Assembly: GCA_044233745.1 (NCBI GenBank)
Contig: JBIIJN010000004.1
Coordinates: 1-64,000 of the forward strand
From: UBA6165 sp044233745
GTDB taxonomy: Bacteria > Bacteroidota > Bacteroidia > Flavobacteriales_D > Crocinitomicaceae
Direction: 5' to 3'
Length of the DNA stretch: 64,000 nucleotides
A model generated the notes under the pieces. The model saw only the letters and a program-made list of their open reading frames with translations. It did no database searches and was not told the DNA's origin. The position numbers were made by a program, and so were the translations under genes. Each line of letters opens with the position of its first letter. The first letter of the stretch is position 1. This document shows, one piece after another, positions 61,169-64,000 of the stretch.

Positions 61169-61504
61169 ATGATTTTTTGGAGTTCTAAAACAGAAATTGT
61201 AGGATATTACGACGAATTTGCACCTGAAGATTGCCGTATCTGCGCTTTGCATACTGCTCCTCTTTATAAAGTTGAACAATCCTATTTTGCTTTATATGGT
61301 TTGCCCATTTTTCCTACAACAAGAACGGCTTACAAGACTTGTAGTGGATGTGCATCGCAATTGAAAGTCAAAAAAAACGACCCGAACAATGCCAAACTGA
61401 GTGAAGTTTTTCCCTTCAAAATCAAGTTTAAATATGTTTGGGGTTGGCTCATTTTCATCGCTATCGGTCTTGGAATAGCCTATTTGCTGAATTCGGTCAA
61501 ATAG
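61169..61504 (+). CDS. Small zinc-ribbon membrane protein
   Basis: A 111-residue protein. A zinc site is formed by EDCRICALH and, about 45 residues later, KTCSGCASQ. A single transmembrane helix lies near the C-terminus (YVWGWLIFIAIGLGIAYLL). I do not recognise the family. It directly follows the frameshifted gene by 8 nt and was probably co-transcribed with it. The start ATG 61169 leaves MIFWSSKTEIVGYY; a better start is not seen. Confidence 0.6.
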   Translation: MIFWSSKTEIVGYYDEFAPEDCRICALHTAPLYKVEQSYFALYGLPIFPTTRTAYKTCSGCASQLKVKKNDPNNAKLSEVFPFKIKFKYVWGWLIFIAIGLGIAYLLNSVK

Positions 61505-61560
61505 TACAGACTTCCTAGTTTGGTGAGTGATTTGGTTTAATTTAATTTAGTAAACGTTTA

Positions 61561-61764
61561 TTTTCGTTTGCCGAAAATTCATGGCCGCATATGGCATGCA
61601 TGGAGATGAATGATATTGTCTATAATTTAAACACACCCGGAGTTGCAGTTGGTGGTTCGTTTAAAGACTTTGGCTACGACATTCGTTTGCAAAGCACCAA
61701 GAAATACGAAGGTTCGGCCGTTGATGTTGGCTTCAGAGTTGTAGTGACTTGGTTGCCGAATTAA
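61561..61764 (+). pseudogene. C-terminal fragment of a SUMF1/GldJ-type gene
   Basis: One frame reads FSFAENSWPHMACMEMNDIV, then YNLNTPGVAVGGSFKDFGYD, IRLQSTKKYEGSA and VDVGFRVVVTWLPN with a stop at 61762-61764. VGGSFKD and VGFRVV are hallmarks of the formylglycine-generating-enzyme (SUMF1) fold used by GldJ/GldK-like proteins. Only about 67 codons remain; no start or N-terminal domain is present. It ends inside the convergent head-GIN gene's stop. Confidence 0.65.
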
Positions 61765-62501
61765 TCAATCTTTACCAAATTCCCACTTCCCGTTCGAATC
61801 AATTCTATGCTGCTCGGGTTTCCTGTGTAGTGCACATCTCCAACGCCAGAAAGGGTGACTTTGAGTGGAATTCCATCTGCGTGACAGAGCACTTTTCTCG
61901 ATGAGCGCGTTGTGATTTCCAAGTGTTCGCTGATTAACAGATTTCGAATATCGGCAAAGCCATTGTGAAAGGCTTGAATGTGGGCGAATTTCGTTTTTCC
62001 TGCAAAATAATAATCTCCTGAACCATCGTTCACAAAGCCATTGACGTAATCTGTATTGACCAACATACGGGCATTTCCAGAGGAATGGGCCAAACGAAGG
62101 TTGAAATATTCCCCGAAAATCGTATCCAAAGCCACAACATCATGCGAGCCTTTATAATCAATGCGATTGAGCTGTACAAAATGAATTTCTACTTCAACCA
62201 AACGGTCGTAGCTGCGCAAGAAATTGCAACGATTTTTGTTCTCAATGCTCAAAATACCAGAATTAACCTCGGCTGAAATCAGATTCAACAAATTCTTGCC
62301 GCCTTTCAATCGAATAAAGGGAACCGTATCAGCAACCAAGGAATAATGCAGGCTCTGTTTCAAGAAAAGTTCATTGAAATCCGCAACCGGAACATCCAAA
62401 ATGGCATCGGCGCCAATGGATTTGAAACAAGTCCTGTCCTCCGCTTTTTTGCAAGAGAACAACAGCATTGCAACAAGAGATATGGAGATTATATTTTTCA
62501 T
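61761..62501 (-). CDS. Head-GIN (DUF2807) lipoprotein
   Basis: A 246-residue lipoprotein with lipobox LLFSCKKA. The mature part has the DUF2807 / putative auto-transporter adhesin head GIN pattern of short beta-helix rungs, such as NRIDYKGSHDVVA, ARMLVNTDYVNGFVNDGSGD and VTLSGVGDVHYTGNPSSI. Members are periplasmic or surface lipoproteins of unknown role, sometimes linked to adhesion. It overlaps the upstream acyloxyacyl hydrolase gene by 4 nt, so the two are co-translated. Confidence 0.85.
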   Translation of the reverse strand: MKNIISISLVAMLLFSCKKAEDRTCFKSIGADAILDVPVADFNELFLKQSLHYSLVADTVPFIRLKGGKNLLNLISAEVNSGILSIENKNRCNFLRSYDRLVEVEIHFVQLNRIDYKGSHDVVALDTIFGEYFNLRLAHSSGNARMLVNTDYVNGFVNDGSGDYYFAGKTKFAHIQAFHNGFADIRNLLISEHLEITTRSSRKVLCHADGIPLKVTLSGVGDVHYTGNPSSIELIRTGSGNLVKID

Positions 62502-63598
62502 TTCCGAACCACAAATTTATACCCAAATCCAGTTTCAAAATAATCCGCTTTGGCCCAATGCGAACGTACATAGCCGTGGAAATATAAACGCTCTGTGATG
62601 AAAACCCGTCCACCAATTCGATGAAAAAACCAGCCATGTGGGTCTAGTGGATTGTATATATATGCGCCCATACCCACAGATAAAACCACGCGTTTCACAT
62701 CCAATTCCCAAGCATTGAAAATCCCTACCTGAACGGTCCTTAAAAATGATTGGTCGGGAGCAGATGCTAGAAATTGGCGGTTGGCTTCGCTGAACGATAC
62801 ATCCAAACCATAGAGGTAGCGGTATTTTTTACCTTGTGCTTTGCTGAGATGCGCCGTAAGTCCAAAAGCTGGAAATACTTGGTTTTGAAAATCATAGTTG
62901 TTTTTCAATGAGAAAATGCCGGTTACCAAGAGTTCCAAATCATTGCGGTCGAAATCGTCGAGTTCTGTATTCAAAGTTGTCTTTTTGGTCATCCAACCAA
63001 AGCCAACACGCAGCGATGGAATGTTTAATCCGAGATTTGGTTTTTTTGTTCCGCCATTCGAAAAATGTGTAAAATCTAAACCAAGCGTAAAAAAGTAATC
63101 GGGTTGCGCATAGCGTAATTCTGTTCCCAGCACAATCAACAAATTCATGTGTGTGCCGATGGCAACATTCTTCGGATTGAGCTCAAAATCGAAGCGCCTG
63201 CCAACGTAGCCCAAACCCAAGGCAATTTTGTTGTTGATTGACCAAGAATTGCTTTTACCCCAACTCTTTTTGGGCAAAGTAAGCGAACCAGCCATGCCAA
63301 AAGCATTTCCCAACACTTCTTTATTGTCGTTTAAAACAGCCAAAGCCATCACACCAAATTTCGGGTTTTGATGTGCTTGTTCCCAACCTGCATAACCGCG
63401 TGTATGGAAATCAAACGACAATTCAAACGATTGAAAATGCGACTTGGGCAAATGCGCCATGGCCTCGCGGTGGGCGATTAAAAATCCGAGTTTATATTTG
63501 AAATCGAGGCTTTGCGCATAAGACCCCAATAAATCATTGCTCTGACCAAAAGTTTGACCAATGAACAGCAATGAAAACAAAAGGGCTTTTAGCTTCAT
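62498..63598 (-). CDS. PagL-like lipid A deacylase (acyloxyacyl hydrolase family)
   Basis: A 366-residue outer-membrane beta barrel. The start at 63598 gives signal peptide MKLKALLFSLLFIGQTFG (cleavage FGQ-SN); the frame extends to 63652 but the extra residues look unrelated. The catalytic PagL motif is DFTHFSNGGTKKPNLGLN, where His and Ser remove the 3-O-acyl chain of lipid A. Its C-terminus ends in the barrel strand FGYKFVVRK. Removal of an acyl chain would change the outer leaflet and immune visibility. It overlaps the head-GIN gene by 4 nt. Confidence 0.85.
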   Translation of the reverse strand: MKLKALLFSLLFIGQTFGQSNDLLGSYAQSLDFKYKLGFLIAHREAMAHLPKSHFQSFELSFDFHTRGYAGWEQAHQNPKFGVMALAVLNDNKEVLGNAFGMAGSLTLPKKSWGKSNSWSINNKIALGLGYVGRRFDFELNPKNVAIGTHMNLLIVLGTELRYAQPDYFFTLGLDFTHFSNGGTKKPNLGLNIPSLRVGFGWMTKKTTLNTELDDFDRNDLELLVTGIFSLKNNYDFQNQVFPAFGLTAHLSKAQGKKYRYLYGLDVSFSEANRQFLASAPDQSFLRTVQVGIFNAWELDVKRVVLSVGMGAYIYNPLDPHGWFFHRIGGRVFITERLYFHGYVRSHWAKADYFETGFGYKFVVRK

Positions 63599-63655
63599 AA
63601 TTTTGTTTCGCGAAAATAGAGATTTGTTGGGAATAAAATTCATAATTTTCATTAA

Positions 63656-63829
63656 GTCCTGTAAGGACGAAATAACCGAACATCGCGTGAAGCCCGATGC
63701 TAAAAGCGGTATCCTAACGCACTTCTAGTCCTGAAAGGACGAGATGTTTCGCCCGGTCAGGGCTAGGGTTCAGACGTTTTCTTGTCGATGGACTTCGTCC
63801 ATCGTTGATGTATCGCGCTCTTTCAGAGC
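63656..63829. repeat. Cluster of four short palindromes
   Basis: Four hairpins with 3-nt loops: GTCCT-GTA-AGGAC (63656-63668), GTCCT-GAA-AGGAC (63728-63740), CGATGGAC-TTC-GTCCATCG (63786-63804), GCTCT-TTC-AGAGC (63817-63829). The first two and last two have complementary loops, as if inverted. No T-tract follows, and no gene lies between. It resembles a REP/BIME-type cluster between the deacylase start and the next gene's end. Confidence 0.75.
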
Positions 63830-63836
63830 TAAAAAC

Positions 63837-64000
63837 CTACCTCACCGCTTTCCTAAAAACCTCCGCTCCCCCTACAAGCGGAATAGTTATCGAGGTCCGC
63901 TCCAAATCTACTGTCAATTGCGTGCCCGGTTTTGGCCAAAGGGTGAATTCTTTGTCGCTCGAGAAAATCATCAAAGCGATTTGTTTGCCTGCGCGAATCA
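63837..64000 (-). CDS. CocE/NonD-family hydrolase, C-terminal end, partial
   Basis: The minus-strand frame reads IRAGKQIALMIFSSDKEFTL, then WPKPGTQLTVDLERT, SITIPLVGGAEVF and RKAVR with a stop at 63837-63839. This resembles the jelly-roll C-terminus of X-Pro dipeptidyl-peptidase / CocE-type hydrolases, whose alpha/beta-hydrolase domain would lie to the right of the window. About 53 codons are visible. The assignment is from the ending KPGT-xLTVDL and IPLVGG; a related acyltransferase ending is possible. Confidence 0.55.
   Translation of the reverse strand, partial: IRAGKQIALMIFSSDKEFTLWPKPGTQLTVDLERTSITIPLVGGAEVFRKAVR

Noticed and set aside
63656..63829. Possible CRISPR-like repeats
   Set aside because: Stem sequences differ and spacing is irregular; they are short palindromes, not repeats with spacers.

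Overview
The window is a chromosomal segment of a Bacteroidota bacterium, most likely near the Flavobacteriales. The base composition looks AT-rich (estimated by eye). Several products carry type IX secretion (T9SS) sorting domains of type A or type B. A C25 peptidase (PorU2-like) sits beside a PorV/PorQ-type barrel, there are two TonB receptors, and a TAnnTTTG -7 promoter element stands just upstream of many genes. No other source was available, so family names rest on motif recognition, not searches.

Layout. 1-678: transketolase N-terminal subunit, cut by the window edge. 837-6018: secreted proteins and lipoproteins, including a T9SS type B protein and a Kazal-type lipoprotein. 6029-8043: nadE and a CLC antiporter with fluoride-type motifs. 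8312-9097: a decayed T9SS-secreted protein. 9229-14583: M48 protease, Nif3, a zinc-ribbon coiled-coil protein, purK and a TPR/beta-propeller protein. 14645-19614: a Cys-rich anchor protein with its TonB receptor, a Crp/Fnr regulator, an exported pirin and a flavin reductase. 19671-28385: rhlE, a BatA-like protein, a pseudo-dihydroorotase leading an overlapping gene chain, and two DsbD-type proteins. 28452-30856: two paralogous Cys-repeat secreted proteins around a lipoprotein. 30997-39994: gcvT, a DoxX-like protein, the PorU2/PorV pair, pssA and purS.

39995-42706 is an accessory island. It holds a toxin-antitoxin pair between two copies of the purS 3' end, a decayed gene fragment, an AT-rich TerB-N-like gene, and a tRNA-Arg whose 5' half is duplicated upstream with a palindrome inserted in the D-loop. 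42770-48481 returns to core genes (clpS, DUF2452, a 1113-residue T9SS type B protein, a sodium/solute symporter). 48530-48940 holds a non-coding element with terminal inverted repeats.

48941-54303: a TonB receptor, a 32-bp perfect palindrome, tRNA-Ala followed by three copies of its own 3' end at a 135-bp period, and an ECF sigma factor overlapping a membrane protein with a SUMF1-type periplasmic domain (a probable sigma/anti-sigma pair). 54518-60752: prfC, truA, an M23 peptidase and alaS. 60753-61764 is a decaying stretch with a frameshifted small gene and a SUMF1-domain fragment. 61761-64000: a head-GIN lipoprotein, a PagL-like deacylase, a cluster of short palindromes, and the C-terminus of a CocE/NonD-type hydrolase.

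The most unusual material is the repeat-marked insertion history around purS, tRNA-Arg and tRNA-Ala, the SUMF1-type anti-sigma candidate, the Cys-repeat proteins, and the near-leaderless promoter layout that resets many start codons.
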